From contig OY759723.1 of NCBI GenBank assembly GCA_963662575.1, positions 434,001-498,000 on the forward strand: 64,000 nt of DNA, read 5' to 3'. Within the stretch, counting starts at the first letter, position 1. Each line of letters opens with the position of its first letter. The translations under genes were made by a program, and so were the position numbers. The DNA comes from Bin5 sp963662575. GTDB lineage: Bacteria > Chloroflexota > Anaerolineae > Caldilineales > Caldilineaceae. This document shows positions 9,466 to 18,093 of the stretch, in pieces. The notes under the pieces are model-generated. The model was not told where the DNA came from, searched no databases, and saw only the letters and a list, made by a program, of their open reading frames with translations.

Positions 9466-9494
9466 AGAATAGCAAGTTCTGTTTGTTCTGTCAA
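9466..9494 (-). promoter_or_regulatory. Sigma70-type promoter of the export operon
   Basis: On the minus strand, a perfect -35 TTGACA (9494-9489) is followed after 17 bp by TATTCT (9471-9466), five of six matches to the -10 consensus. The transcript would begin about 65 bp before ATG 9392. Confidence 0.8.
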
Positions 9495-9516
9495 TACCGA
9501 ACAAACAGAACTTGCT
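9471..9516. promoter_or_regulatory. Perfect 17-bp inverted repeat over the promoter: probable GbsR/MarR operator
   Basis: AGCAAGTTCTGTTTGTT at 9471-9487 is exactly repeated in reverse complement at 9500-9516 with a 12-bp centre. The arms and centre cover the whole -35 box and spacer, so a bound dimer or tetramer would block RNA polymerase. The operon encodes its own GbsR/MarR regulator, the obvious candidate to bind here. A hairpin acting as terminator is less likely because no T-run follows on either strand. Confidence 0.7.
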
Positions 9517-9768
9517 GACAGTTTCCTGACATTGGGAGGTGTACGGGCTTTGTTATGCGTGACGCGTATTGCGTGTTCCATATCTGCGGGGAAGGCCTTG
9601 ATTTCGAGCATGAAGGTTAAGACAGCCGGTGCGAATGAACGGTTGGGAAATTCTGGATTCCTGTCCTGTAGCGTATACTTTGCTGAAGAAAAGGACAGGG
9701 TGCGCAGGCAATCAGCTGGCGCTTCTGTTTGAGGCGGTAGAAGCGACTCACAAGGAGAAAAGCTGAGA

Positions 9769-10584
9769 ATGGAGACTCTGACGCTCAATGACGGTGGACG
9801 TCTTCCTGTATTGGGGTTGGGCACATGGCAGATGGGGGGCGGCCGCAGCCGCGACTATTCGCAGGATGACGAGATGACTGCCCTGATCCGGGATGCGATC
9901 GAGATGGGGTATACGCATATTGACACGGCGGAGTTGTATGGCGTCGGTCATTGCGAGGAGTTGGTGGGGCGGGCGATGCAGGATTTCGCGCGGGAGGATA
10001 TATTCCTGACGACAAAGGTATTGGCCGAAAATGTACGCTACGACGATCTGTTACGGGCGCTGGAACGCAGCCTGGAACATTTGCAGACGGATTATGCCGA
10101 TCTCTACCTCATCCACTGGCCCAATCCGGATGTACCGCTGGAAGAGACTTTCAGGGCACTCAACCGGGTGGCGGCGGAGGGGCGGGTGAAGCGGATCGGT
10201 GTGAGCAATTTTGATGTTGCGCAGCTGCGGGAGGCGCAGGAGCTGTGCGAGACGCCGGTTGTGACCAACCAGGTGCGCTACAATCTCTACACGCGCGAGC
10301 CGGAGCAGAACGGGCTGTTGCGCTACTGCCAGGAGAACAATATCGTCCTGACCGCGTATTCGCCCTTGAAGGATGGGGTGATGCAGAACGAGACGGTTCA
10401 GGCGGTTGCGCGCAAGCATGGCGCGACGGCTGCGCAGGTGGCGGTTCGCTGGCTGACGCGGCAGCCGCAGGTAGTGACGATTCCGATGTCGACCAATCGC
10501 GACCATTTGCGGCAGAATATTGAGGCGCTGACGCTGGCGTTGGATGAAGAGGATGTGCAGCGGCTGAATCAGGTTACCAATTAG
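9769..10584 (+). CDS. Aldo/keto reductase
   Basis: A 271-residue NADPH-dependent oxidoreductase of the AKR (beta/alpha)8 fold. The catalytic tetrad is visible: D52 and Y57 in HIDTAELYG, K83 in LTTKV, and H116 in YLIHWPNP. The C-terminal IPMSTNRDHLRQNI segment corresponds to the cofactor phosphate-binding loop. Closest style is the 2,5-diketo-gluconate reductase/AKR5-like group, but the substrate is not determined. AAGGAG precedes ATG 9769 at good spacing. The 376-bp gap before it carries only the divergent operon promoter. Confidence 0.92.
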   Translation: METLTLNDGGRLPVLGLGTWQMGGGRSRDYSQDDEMTALIRDAIEMGYTHIDTAELYGVGHCEELVGRAMQDFAREDIFLTTKVLAENVRYDDLLRALERSLEHLQTDYADLYLIHWPNPDVPLEETFRALNRVAAEGRVKRIGVSNFDVAQLREAQELCETPVVTNQVRYNLYTREPEQNGLLRYCQENNIVLTAYSPLKDGVMQNETVQAVARKHGATAAQVAVRWLTRQPQVVTIPMSTNRDHLRQNIEALTLALDEEDVQRLNQVTN

Positions 10585-10628
10585 GCCTCGGACTGCAGGC
10601 CACCAGGACTGAAGTGACAGGAGAACCT

Positions 10629-12017
10629 ATGCTTCCCAATGAATCTGTTCGTCGGGTATTGGACGCCGGGCTTGCGAACGGCGCCGACCTGGCAGAAGTC
10701 TATCTGGAGAATAAGGAGAGTCTTTCGCTGATCCTGGATGAGGGCCGCCTGGAGAAGGCGACGCAAGGCAACGACATCGGAGGGGGCGTACGGGTCTTTT
10801 ATGGGAACAACGCGGCTTACGCCTACACTGATGATCTTACGGAGGAATCGCTGGTTGAGGCGGCCGGGGTTGCGGCGGCCGCGGGCCAGAACGCGAATAA
10901 TACGCCTGTATGCGCGGATTTGACGAAGGGGGAGAGCCTGGTTGAATCCCGGATCGAGCGCCCTTTTGAGGAGATGTCGACGCAAGAGAAGGCCGGTATT
11001 TTGCGGGAGATGGACGAGGTCACACGGCAGCACAGCCCGCAGATTGTCAGTGTGCAGTGCGGTTATACGGAGACGCGGCGCCGGGTCTGGGTATACAACA
11101 CAGAGGGCGTTTGGGCGGAGGATGATCGCGCCTTTCTTGAGTTTCAGGGGCAGGTGGCCGCGCAGAAGGGAGATGTGCGCACATCCAGCATGACAGGGGT
11201 CGGCGGGCAGATCGGTTTGGAGTTTTTCGACGACCGCGACCCGGTGGGGATGATGCCTGAGGCGGCTGACACGGCTCTGCTGATGTTGGACGCGAGGCCG
11301 GCGCCTGCCGGTGAGATGCCGGTCGTGATCAACAATGGTTGGGGCGGCGTCCTCTTTCACGAGGCTTGCGGCCACTGTATGGAGGCCGACTTTATCACGA
11401 AGGGGGCCTCGGCCTACACGGGGCTGGTGGGAGAGAAGGTGGGGCCGGATTTCCTTACCGCTTACGACGACGGCACGATCCCGGGGCGACGGGGGACGAT
11501 GCGCTTCGATGATGAGGGCGCGCCGACCAACCGGACTGTGCTGATCGAGAACGGCATTCTGAAGGAGTATATGTGGGATCTGACGGAGGCGCGGCGGGCG
11601 GGCCGGGCGTCGACGGGCAATGGGCGGCGGCAGTCGTTCCGCGACATGCCGATGCCGCGCATGACGAATACGTATATTGACGCGGGCCCCCACGACCCGG
11701 AGGAGATTATCGGCTCGGTGAAGAAGGGGCTGTACGCCAAGAGGCTGGGCGGCGGCCAGGTGGAGATCGGCCGCGGGGATTACGTCTTTACGGTCACTGA
11801 GGGTTGGTTGATCGAGGACGGCAAGCTGACGGCGCCGGTGCGGGGCGCGACGCTGGTAGGCAACGGGCCGGAGACGTTGCGCCTGATTGACATGATCGGA
11901 ACGGATATGTCGCTGGATCCGGGGCGGGGCATGTGCGGCAAGGGGCAGTGGGCGCGGGTGAGCGTCGGCCAGCCGACGGTGCGCGTGCCAAAGTTGACGG
12001 TTGGCGGAACGGAATGA
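10629..12017 (+). CDS. tldD: TldD-type metalloprotease subunit
   Basis: ATG 10629 is chosen because ACAGGAG lies just upstream; an in-frame GTG at 10614 is less well placed. The 462-residue protein carries the TldD zinc motif HEACGH (HExxxH) at about residue 243, followed by MEADFITKGASAYTGLVGEKVG. TldD pairs with TldE/PmbA, encoded 120 bp downstream, to form a tubular heterodimeric protease that degrades unfolded peptides and matures peptide natural products such as microcins and some RiPPs. No RiPP precursor is apparent nearby. A long antisense open frame over this gene is a composition artefact. Confidence 0.92.
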   Translation: MLPNESVRRVLDAGLANGADLAEVYLENKESLSLILDEGRLEKATQGNDIGGGVRVFYGNNAAYAYTDDLTEESLVEAAGVAAAAGQNANNTPVCADLTKGESLVESRIERPFEEMSTQEKAGILREMDEVTRQHSPQIVSVQCGYTETRRRVWVYNTEGVWAEDDRAFLEFQGQVAAQKGDVRTSSMTGVGGQIGLEFFDDRDPVGMMPEAADTALLMLDARPAPAGEMPVVINNGWGGVLFHEACGHCMEADFITKGASAYTGLVGEKVGPDFLTAYDDGTIPGRRGTMRFDDEGAPTNRTVLIENGILKEYMWDLTEARRAGRASTGNGRRQSFRDMPMPRMTNTYIDAGPHDPEEIIGSVKKGLYAKRLGGGQVEIGRGDYVFTVTEGWLIEDGKLTAPVRGATLVGNGPETLRLIDMIGTDMSLDPGRGMCGKGQWARVSVGQPTVRVPKLTVGGTE

Positions 12018-12021
12018 AAGG

Positions 12022-12080
12022 GCAGTGGTCGGTGGTCAGTGGTCGTTGGTCGTTGGTCGTTGGATAGTGGATTGTGGATA
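12022..12080. repeat. GTGGTCGGTGGTCAGTGG dispersed intergenic repeat
   Basis: The gap between the two Tld genes contains CAGTGGTCGGTGGTCAGTGG at 12023-12042, followed by GTCGTTGGTCGTTGG-type copies. The same 20 bp is found exactly at 30506-30525, with one mismatch at 26155-26174, and more weakly at 30341-30363 and 34246-34265. All copies are between genes. Confidence 0.75.
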
Positions 12081-12137
12081 GTACTTTGAGACATACATTT
12101 AGCCTGCATTTTTGTGAGCGGGAGTAGGAGTATAGAC

Positions 12138-13496
12138 GTGGATTATCTTGAATTTGCCAAGGACGTTGTTTCCAGGGCGGTTGAGCGGGGTGTGGAGGCG
12201 GAAGTCTATATTAGTGTCGGCCAGAATACGTCGGTCAATGTAGATCGGGGAGCGGTGGAGAAGCTTTCGCAGGCGGGCTCGAAGGGGCTGGGTGTGCGGG
12301 TAGTTCGGGACGGCAAGATGGGCTATGCCTACACTTCCAACTTTGGGGCGGGCAGCATCGAGAAGACGATCGAGTCGGCGGTCAACCTGGCTGACGTTGC
12401 GGACGGTGACGAGTATCGATCTCTGCCGGCGCCGCAGCCACTTCCTGAGGATGATCTGGAGGTTTATGATCAGGCGATCGTAGAGCTGCCGATCGGACGC
12501 AAGGTTGAGATGGCGCGACGAATTGAGAAGGCCGCTCTGCGCTATGACGAACGCGTCGTCCTGACGAATCGCTGCACGCTGATCAGCCAGTACGGGACGG
12601 TGGCGGTTGCGAACTCGAAGGGTGTTGCCGGCAGTTACGACAAGAGCTTCATCGGCGGCTTTGTGATGGCGATGGCGGCGGACGAGGATGACCGGTCGGT
12701 GGCGTTTGGATTCGACTTTGGCTCGCGGCTGGGCGACTTCAAGCCGAACGCGGTCGGGAAGGATGCGGCGCGCAAGGCGGTGGGCATGCTGGGCGGCAAG
12801 CCGGTGCCGACGCAGCGGGCGTCGGTGGTCTACTCGCCGATGGCGGCGACGAGCGTGCTGGGCGCGCTGTCGCGTGCGCTGGGCGCGGACGCGATGCAGC
12901 GCAATCGGTCCTTTTTGGAGGGCAAGATTGGCGAGTCGGTGGCGGCGGATATGGTCACTGTGCTGGACAACGGGCGGTTGCCGGGCGGGATCGCGACGCG
13001 GCCGTTCGACGATGAGGGCATACCGACGGCGGCCACGCGCTTAATCGACGAAGGGGTCCTGCAGACGGCCTTGCACGACCATTACACGGCCACGCGCGAC
13101 GGTACGGCGAGCTCGACGGGCAACGCCAACCGACGCTCCCACTCAACGATGCCGACGTTGGATGCTAGCAACTTCTACTTCCAGCCGGGGCAGGAGACGC
13201 CGGAGGAGGTGATCGGCGGGGTGGAGCAGGGGCTGTATGTGGAGAGCGTGATGAATACCTCCAGCATCAACCCGATCAGCGGCGACTATTCGATCTCGGC
13301 GAAGGGCTATTGGATTGAGAATGGCGAGCTGAGCCATCCTGTGAACGAGGTGACGATCGCGTTGCCGATGCAGGAGCTGCTGCACAATGTCAAGGCTGTT
13401 GGCAACGACCTGACCTTTGTGCCGATGATGGGAGCGCTGGGGTCGCCGACGATACGGGTGGATGGGGTGATGATTGGAGGGGTGGCTGCGGGGTGA
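12138..13496 (+). CDS. pmbA: TldE/PmbA-type partner of TldD
   Basis: The frame opens at GTG 12114, but GGAG at about 12127-12130 is positioned for GTG 12138, giving 452 residues that begin MDYLEFAKDVVSRA. The protein is the TldE/PmbA half of the TldD/E complex: same fold, but without an HExxxH zinc site. Family marks include SAVNLADVADGDEYRSLP, the central YSPMAATSVLGALSRALGADA, and the C-terminal ISGDYSISAKGYWIENGE. TldE shapes the protease chamber with TldD. The pair order tldD-tldE suggests an operon despite the repeat between them. Confidence 0.9.
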   Translation: MDYLEFAKDVVSRAVERGVEAEVYISVGQNTSVNVDRGAVEKLSQAGSKGLGVRVVRDGKMGYAYTSNFGAGSIEKTIESAVNLADVADGDEYRSLPAPQPLPEDDLEVYDQAIVELPIGRKVEMARRIEKAALRYDERVVLTNRCTLISQYGTVAVANSKGVAGSYDKSFIGGFVMAMAADEDDRSVAFGFDFGSRLGDFKPNAVGKDAARKAVGMLGGKPVPTQRASVVYSPMAATSVLGALSRALGADAMQRNRSFLEGKIGESVAADMVTVLDNGRLPGGIATRPFDDEGIPTAATRLIDEGVLQTALHDHYTATRDGTASSTGNANRRSHSTMPTLDASNFYFQPGQETPEEVIGGVEQGLYVESVMNTSSINPISGDYSISAKGYWIENGELSHPVNEVTIALPMQELLHNVKAVGNDLTFVPMMGALGSPTIRVDGVMIGGVAAG

Positions 13497-13553
13497 CGGC
13501 AGGGTGACTGCGGGGGAACGGCAGGGGAATTGCAGGGGTTAGGGCTGCGTAAT

Positions 13554-13802
13554 ATGATTTGCCCTGTGGTAGTTTCTGTCGAGTGTGAAGAGGACTATGT
13601 CCTGTCGGTGGCCTTTGAGAGTGGGGAGAAGGGGCTACTTGACATGAAGCCATACCTGGATTTCGGAATTTTTGGAAAGATCAGAGACCCGAAGGCCTTT
13701 GGATCGGTTCGCGTCTCATTTGACACCATCGGCTGGGAGACTGGCGCTGACCTCGACCCTGAGTTCGTTTACGAGAAGTGCCGCATCACGCAGCGAAAGT
13801 GA
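13554..13802 (+). CDS. DUF2442 domain protein
   Basis: Starting at ATG 13554 gives 82 residues beginning MICPVVVSVECEEDYVLSVAF. The pattern of short strands, the K-x-Y-L-DFGIFGKIRDP segment and a C-terminal W-ETGADLDPEFVYEK match DUF2442, a small family often found beside DUF4160 and suspected, without firm proof, to be part of toxin-antitoxin-like pairs. No DUF4160 partner is visible here. The 57 bp before it are G-rich degenerate direct repeats of a GGCAGGGTGAC type. Confidence 0.8.
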   Translation: MICPVVVSVECEEDYVLSVAFESGEKGLLDMKPYLDFGIFGKIRDPKAFGSVRVSFDTIGWETGADLDPEFVYEKCRITQRK

Positions 13803-13970
13803 TCGGCTGATCAGTAAGAGAGCTGGTAGACCACCCTCGTCGAGGGCTGGGTGGTTGGCGTCAGTGAATTCGCACAGAGACACAAGAAAGTAGCCAGGTC
13901 CGCCTGGGTCGCAGTCGCTCCCCTTACTTCTTTGTTGTACAGTCGCCTTCCTATTTGAAAGTACTACCGG

Positions 13971-14005
13971 GCCCGCATGCGCGGGCGTCGGGCGTGCGCG
14001 CCCGA
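13971..14005. repeat. Two adjacent short GC-rich hairpins
   Basis: GCCCGC/GCGGGC arms at 13971-13986 with an ATGC loop are followed two bases later by TCGGGCG/CGCCCGA arms at 13988-14005 with a TGCG loop. No T-run follows, so these look more like a REP-type palindromic unit than an intrinsic terminator. The remaining bases of 13803-14077 show no gene. Confidence 0.55.
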
Positions 14006-14077
14006 TGTAGGGTTGGACAATGGGGGCGTTTTGACGTTCAATAGGGTTCTGCCCACCTGTCCACTGGAGTTATACTT

Positions 14078-15319
14078 TTGTCCCGCTCGCAAGACCCCTA
14101 CGCTGCATTCCGCATTCGCGACTACCGGCTGTATGTAATTGGCTGGGTGGTGGCGCGGATGGCGACCTATATGCAAAGTATCGCGATCGCCTGGGAGATC
14201 TACCAGCGCACGGGAGAGGCGCTCTCGCTGGGGTTGGTGGGGCTGGCGCAGGCGCTGCCGCTGATGGTGTTGGCGCTGCCGGCAGGGCTGCTGGCGGACC
14301 GTTATGAACGGCGGCGGTTGTCGATCATCAGCCTGCTGGGGATGACTGTGACGTCGCTGGCACTAGCGGCATTTTCGATCACGGAAGGGCCGGTGGGATG
14401 GATGTATGCGCTGCTCTTCCTGGACGCCAGCATGATGACGGTGGGACGTCCGGCGCGGACGGCGCTGCTGCCGCAGCTGGTGCCGGCGGAGGTTTTTCCG
14501 AACGCGGTGACGTGGAACATGAGCCTGATGCATATTGCGTCGGTGGTGGGGCCGGCGCTGGGCGGTATCGTGGTCGCCGTCAGTGTACAGAGTGCCTATT
14601 TTTTGGCTGCGGCGGGTTCGTTGTGGCTGGCGTTTATCCTTACCCGCATCCAATTTCGGCCGGCGGACGAGAAGCCGGAGCCGGCCAACTGGAAGACGCT
14701 GCTTGGCGGGATCAGTTTTGTGTGGGACAAACGGATATTGTTCACAATCATGGCGCTGGACCTCTTTGCGGTGCTACTGGGCGGTGCAGTCTACCTGCTG
14801 CCGATCTTTGCCGAGGATATTTTGAACGTGGGACCGGAGGGGTTCGGGTACTTGCGTGCGGCGCCAGCGGTCGGGGCATTTTTGATGGCTGTGGCGATGG
14901 TCTATCTGCCGCCGATGAAGCGGGCGGGGCGGGGGCTGCTGCTGGCGGTGGCGGGATTCGGCGTGGCGACGATTATTTTCGGCTTTTCGCAGAGCTTCGG
15001 GCTCTCGTGGGCGATGCTGTTTCTGACGGGGGCGCTGGACAATATCAGTATGGTGGTGCGGCAGACGCTGACACAACTGCTGACGCCGGACCGGATGCGG
15101 GGACGTGTGTCGGCGGTGAGCGGGATTTTTATCGGGGCGTCGAATGAGCTGGGCGGCTTTGAGTCGGGGCTGGTGGCGCATTATTTCGGGCCGGTCATTT
15201 CGGTGGTGAGTGGGGGGATAGGGACGATTCTGGTGGTGGCGGGGGCGACGGCGTTGTCGCCGCAGTTGCTGCGGTTGGGGGCGCTGCATGAGGCGCGGGC
15301 GGAGGAGGAGAGTGCGTGA
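14078..15319 (+). CDS. MFS transporter (EntS/MFS_3-like)
   Basis: A 413-residue membrane protein with about 12 hydrophobic helices. The loop after helix 2 has LLADRYERRRLSII, the MFS signature DxxGRR-like motif in a form typical of the EntS/MFS_3 group, which exports siderophores and other small molecules. The beginning MSRSQDPYAAFRIRDYRLYVIGW is also characteristic of that group. The likely start is TTG 14078, with TGGAG 8-10 bases upstream. No siderophore genes are nearby, so the substrate is open. Confidence 0.88.
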   Translation: MSRSQDPYAAFRIRDYRLYVIGWVVARMATYMQSIAIAWEIYQRTGEALSLGLVGLAQALPLMVLALPAGLLADRYERRRLSIISLLGMTVTSLALAAFSITEGPVGWMYALLFLDASMMTVGRPARTALLPQLVPAEVFPNAVTWNMSLMHIASVVGPALGGIVVAVSVQSAYFLAAAGSLWLAFILTRIQFRPADEKPEPANWKTLLGGISFVWDKRILFTIMALDLFAVLLGGAVYLLPIFAEDILNVGPEGFGYLRAAPAVGAFLMAVAMVYLPPMKRAGRGLLLAVAGFGVATIIFGFSQSFGLSWAMLFLTGALDNISMVVRQTLTQLLTPDRMRGRVSAVSGIFIGASNELGGFESGLVAHYFGPVISVVSGGIGTILVVAGATALSPQLLRLGALHEARAEEESA

Positions 15320-15461
15320 GGGTGGAGGCTCCTTGGAAGCTGCTCCATTGGTTACCCTGTGCGACAGCCGAGACTATTAGTCGCAACGGTCCACTTTATT
15401 TGATTCTTTCTCAATTTGGGGCAGCTCAAACATCAAATTCCACGGATTTGGAATTACCCTC

Positions 15462-15500
15462 TTGACAATTGCCTGAATATTGTGTACTATGTAGTACACA
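15462..15500 (+). promoter_or_regulatory. Promoter and 20-bp palindromic operator of the XRE gene
   Basis: TTGACA (15462-15467), 17 bp, then TACTAT (15485-15490) form a near-consensus promoter. The perfect palindrome TGTGTACTATGTAGTACACA at 15481-15500 (9-bp arms, TG centre) contains the whole -10 box, and its last A is the A of the ATG at 15500. Transcription would start about 2-5 bases before, or at, the ATG, so the mRNA should be leaderless. Confidence 0.8.
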
Positions 15501-15850
15501 TGACATTCGGCATATTTATCCGTTCTGTTCGCGATAAGAGGTTCAAGGAAGACCGGTCCTTCTCTGTGCGGCAGGTTGCGCAGCGCATTGGGGTGGAGCC
15601 GTCTTACTTGAGCAAGATCGAGCGAGACCAGGTCGCGCCGCCTTCGGAGGCGACCATACGTCGACTGGCCGGGGAGTTGGGCGAGGATGCGGACCTTCTG
15701 CTGGCGATGGCGGGCAAAGTCTCGAGCGACCTTCGGGATATCATACTGCAGCGGCCGCAGCTGTTCGCTGAGCTGTTGCGGCAACTGCGGGATGCGCCCG
15801 ATCACGCGATTGAAAGCGTCGCGAGGGAGATACGGGACGGAGATTGGTGA
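15500..15850 (+). CDS. XRE-family helix-turn-helix regulator
   Basis: With ATG 15500, which sits directly after the operator palindrome, the protein is 116 residues. The helix-turn-helix is SVRQVAQRIGVEPSYLSKIERDQVAPPSEATIRRLAGELG, a standard Cro/C1-type fold. The C-terminal half, with repeated leucines and ILQRPQLFAELLRQL, is probably for dimerisation. It likely represses its own leaderless transcript by binding the palindrome over the -10 box. It lies 42 bp upstream of a conserved unknown gene, which it probably controls. Confidence 0.88.
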   Translation: MTFGIFIRSVRDKRFKEDRSFSVRQVAQRIGVEPSYLSKIERDQVAPPSEATIRRLAGELGEDADLLLAMAGKVSSDLRDIILQRPQLFAELLRQLRDAPDHAIESVAREIRDGDW

Positions 15851-15892
15851 GGGCCGGTGTCACATGGGAAAAGGACCCGAGAGGAACCAGAG

Positions 15893-16867
15893 ATGATTGA
15901 ACTGAAGAACGACTACTTGATTTTTCGATTTCCGGAGGTGCATAAGGAAGCGGAGTGCCGGATCTCGTTCCAGAGAACGTTGCGCATTCCGGATGACAAC
16001 AGAGCTTATTCGCTGCCGCCGGGCCTAGGGACGTTTCCGCTCAATCTCGTGGACGACTACACGGAGCGTGTGCCGGCGGGTTGGAACGCGCACGGGGGCG
16101 TCTTTCTGCCGATGTACCAAGCGGAGGCGATGTGGCTCAACTTTAGCGGTTCGTATCCGATGGCGGTGAAGGTGGCGGCCGGGAAGATCAATGCGGTGAC
16201 GGGTGAGGGCTGGGAGAACGAGCTATCGAGGCGGCCGCAGGACTATGTCGTGATCCCGGATCAGCCGTGGCTGGATGGATTCAGTGTGATGAAGGGGATG
16301 ATTCGGCAGTTTGTGGCGATGCCTCTGGGCGAAGGATACACAGCGGAGGAGCAGCTGACGGGCGAGGCGGAGCACGGCGGGTTGCAGATCGTGGTTTATC
16401 CGATCAAACCGTCGTACTACGAGAGAAGTATGGAAGAGGTCAGTTTCATAGCGTATGGCCCGCCGGTCGCGCAAGCTCCGCCGCGAGAGATGGGACTGGC
16501 GCCGGGAGGTCTGATGCGCCAGGAGATTTATGAGGACGAGTATGGTTTCGGGGCGTGGGAGACGTCGGTGCGCTCACGTTGTTATGTGCATATTGTGAAC
16601 AGTGTGCAGTTCTTAAGTGTGACGGGCGCTCATCCGCCGAGCATGCCGCCTACGGCGATGGAGTACACGGCGGCGGGGCTGCCGTGGTTTGACTATTATG
16701 GCGGGGATTTGAAGGCGTTGGAGGGGGCGGAGAAGCTGACGGGGCTGGACAGTGTTGCGGTGAAGAAGTTGAAGAAGGGCGAGGGCGTGCTGGCGGATAA
16801 TGAGGCGGTGGAGCCGAAGGTGGTGAAGAGGCTGGGGAAGGGGAATGTGAGGGAGGGGGAGTTTTAG
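15893..16867 (+). CDS. Conserved protein of unknown function, paired with an XRE regulator
   Basis: I prefer ATG 15893, preceded by GAGAGGAACC, giving 324 residues. No signal peptide or clear membrane helix is seen; the composition suggests a soluble, largely beta protein. Distinct conserved-looking segments are SLPPGLGTFPLNLVDDY, GGVFLPMYQAEAMWLNFSG, IPDQPWLDGF and VMKGMIRQFVAMPLGEGYTAEEQLTG. The C-terminal 60 residues are Lys/Glu-rich. I do not recognise a catalytic motif. The spacing after the XRE gene suggests a two-gene unit under autoregulation; function is unassigned. Confidence 0.75.
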   Translation: MIELKNDYLIFRFPEVHKEAECRISFQRTLRIPDDNRAYSLPPGLGTFPLNLVDDYTERVPAGWNAHGGVFLPMYQAEAMWLNFSGSYPMAVKVAAGKINAVTGEGWENELSRRPQDYVVIPDQPWLDGFSVMKGMIRQFVAMPLGEGYTAEEQLTGEAEHGGLQIVVYPIKPSYYERSMEEVSFIAYGPPVAQAPPREMGLAPGGLMRQEIYEDEYGFGAWETSVRSRCYVHIVNSVQFLSVTGAHPPSMPPTAMEYTAAGLPWFDYYGGDLKALEGAEKLTGLDSVAVKKLKKGEGVLADNEAVEPKVVKRLGKGNVREGEF

Positions 16868-17040
16868 GGTTTAAGAAAGTCTTCAGATTGGAAGGGCGTG
16901 ACTCCTTCCAGCGCTCTTCCAACTTGCCCAGGCTTTGACCAGGGAAGTATTGGCGAGATGTGAGACGAGGGATCAAGGGCCATGAGCGACGATGAGTACA
17001 CTCGACAGCGATTCGCTTCGCGTTCTACCTAGCCCAACTA

Positions 17041-18093
17041 CTATTGTTTCAGCCCATATTTCTGAATCGCGGAAGCAATCGACTCGCACACGTTGAGAAG
17101 TGAATTCACCTCCTCATCTGTCATACTGCGGTCTACTAAACACTTTACATCCTGCCCTGCGAGCATGAACATACCCGTGGCCTGCGCTCTTTCCTTGATC
17201 TCATTGATTGCTTCCTCTGGGACGTCGACTTTCGACTTGATACTGCCGGTGCCTCCGAAGGCGGTATAGAGGCTTTGCTTGTAGACCGAGTGAGGAGGAT
17301 ATGCAAAGTATACTGGTACGCGAACATTATCTACGACGACACCCGACGAGAACCCTTTGACACCCCAGTTGAAGGGCATAGAATTCTCCTTAGACCATGC
17401 TATCAATCGTGAGAAGACCGCTTTACCATTGTCGTCAAGCGACTCAAGAAATGCTTTTTCGTCTATAGCACTCCCGGGCTGCGAAATTGCATGGGTTGCT
17501 TTTGCAGATTCCCCACCAACGACTATCTCCTGTGACAATAAACGCGGTCCGTTTTCGGCACGAAAGAAAGAAAACTCAACGCACGTCACACTGACACCTT
17601 TTGAATTCAAGAACTGGGCAGTCTGCCTTACATTTGGAGTAACCTGCTGCCCAACAATCACAATTTGCTGGTCTTTGTTAAACGCCACAGCTTCGCCGTC
17701 GTCCAGTGCAAAGTGTTGCCGATGATATTCGGCCAAAATAATGGACTCGTCATTCATATAGGAATTTAGAAGGATCTCAAGTTGGCGGACATCGAGGCGC
17801 TGAGCAAAAGCTGCATATTCCAAGGCCTGCGCAACGGTTTCTCGCGGCGTCCTGTCCCGCTTTAGTTCGATCACGACCACATTTCCAGAGCGAGCCACTC
17901 CCAGCAGGTCGATATATCCTCCTAGACCGGTTGGCACTTGACGCCCTATTATCAAGAGTTCCTCGTCCTCAAGAACCCCATCAGGATTGCGCTCTATCCA
18001 GTTTTCAAGTGTTTTTTCTTCGTGCTCCACTTGAAATGGTTCTTGCGTAAACTCACTGAACACGCCATCGGGCTGTATGCTAAAGATTCTCAT
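17041..18093 (-). CDS. NucS/DUF91-like PD-(D/E)XK nuclease domain protein
   Basis: A 350-residue protein. Residues about 25-130 carry the PD-(D/E)XK signature of NucS-like endonucleases: E28/E33-type acidic start, GGYIDLLGVARSGNVVVIELKRDRTPRETVAQALEYAA, which supplies the D, E-x-K and Q positions. The C-terminal half (about 210-350) has no obvious nuclease motif and resembles a small DUF-type domain often attached to restriction or repair nucleases. The gene is AT-richer than the chromosome around it, has no operon partner and lies beside other accessory genes, all consistent with acquisition by transfer. A role in DNA repair or restriction is inferred only. Confidence 0.75.
   Translation of the reverse strand: MRIFSIQPDGVFSEFTQEPFQVEHEEKTLENWIERNPDGVLEDEELLIIGRQVPTGLGGYIDLLGVARSGNVVVIELKRDRTPRETVAQALEYAAFAQRLDVRQLEILLNSYMNDESIILAEYHRQHFALDDGEAVAFNKDQQIVIVGQQVTPNVRQTAQFLNSKGVSVTCVEFSFFRAENGPRLLSQEIVVGGESAKATHAISQPGSAIDEKAFLESLDDNGKAVFSRLIAWSKENSMPFNWGVKGFSSGVVVDNVRVPVYFAYPPHSVYKQSLYTAFGGTGSIKSKVDVPEEAINEIKERAQATGMFMLAGQDVKCLVDRSMTDEEVNSLLNVCESIASAIQKYGLKQ

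Noticed and set aside
9471..9516. Intrinsic terminator
   Set aside because: The inverted repeat overlaps a near-consensus promoter and is not followed by a T-run on either strand.
10581..11693. 370-codon open frame antisense to tldD
   Set aside because: The plus-strand gene has the TldD zinc motif; the antisense product is Arg/His/Leu-rich without any recognisable pattern.
13554..13802. Toxin-antitoxin pair
   Set aside because: DUF2442 is present but the usual DUF4160 neighbour is absent, so a pair cannot be claimed.
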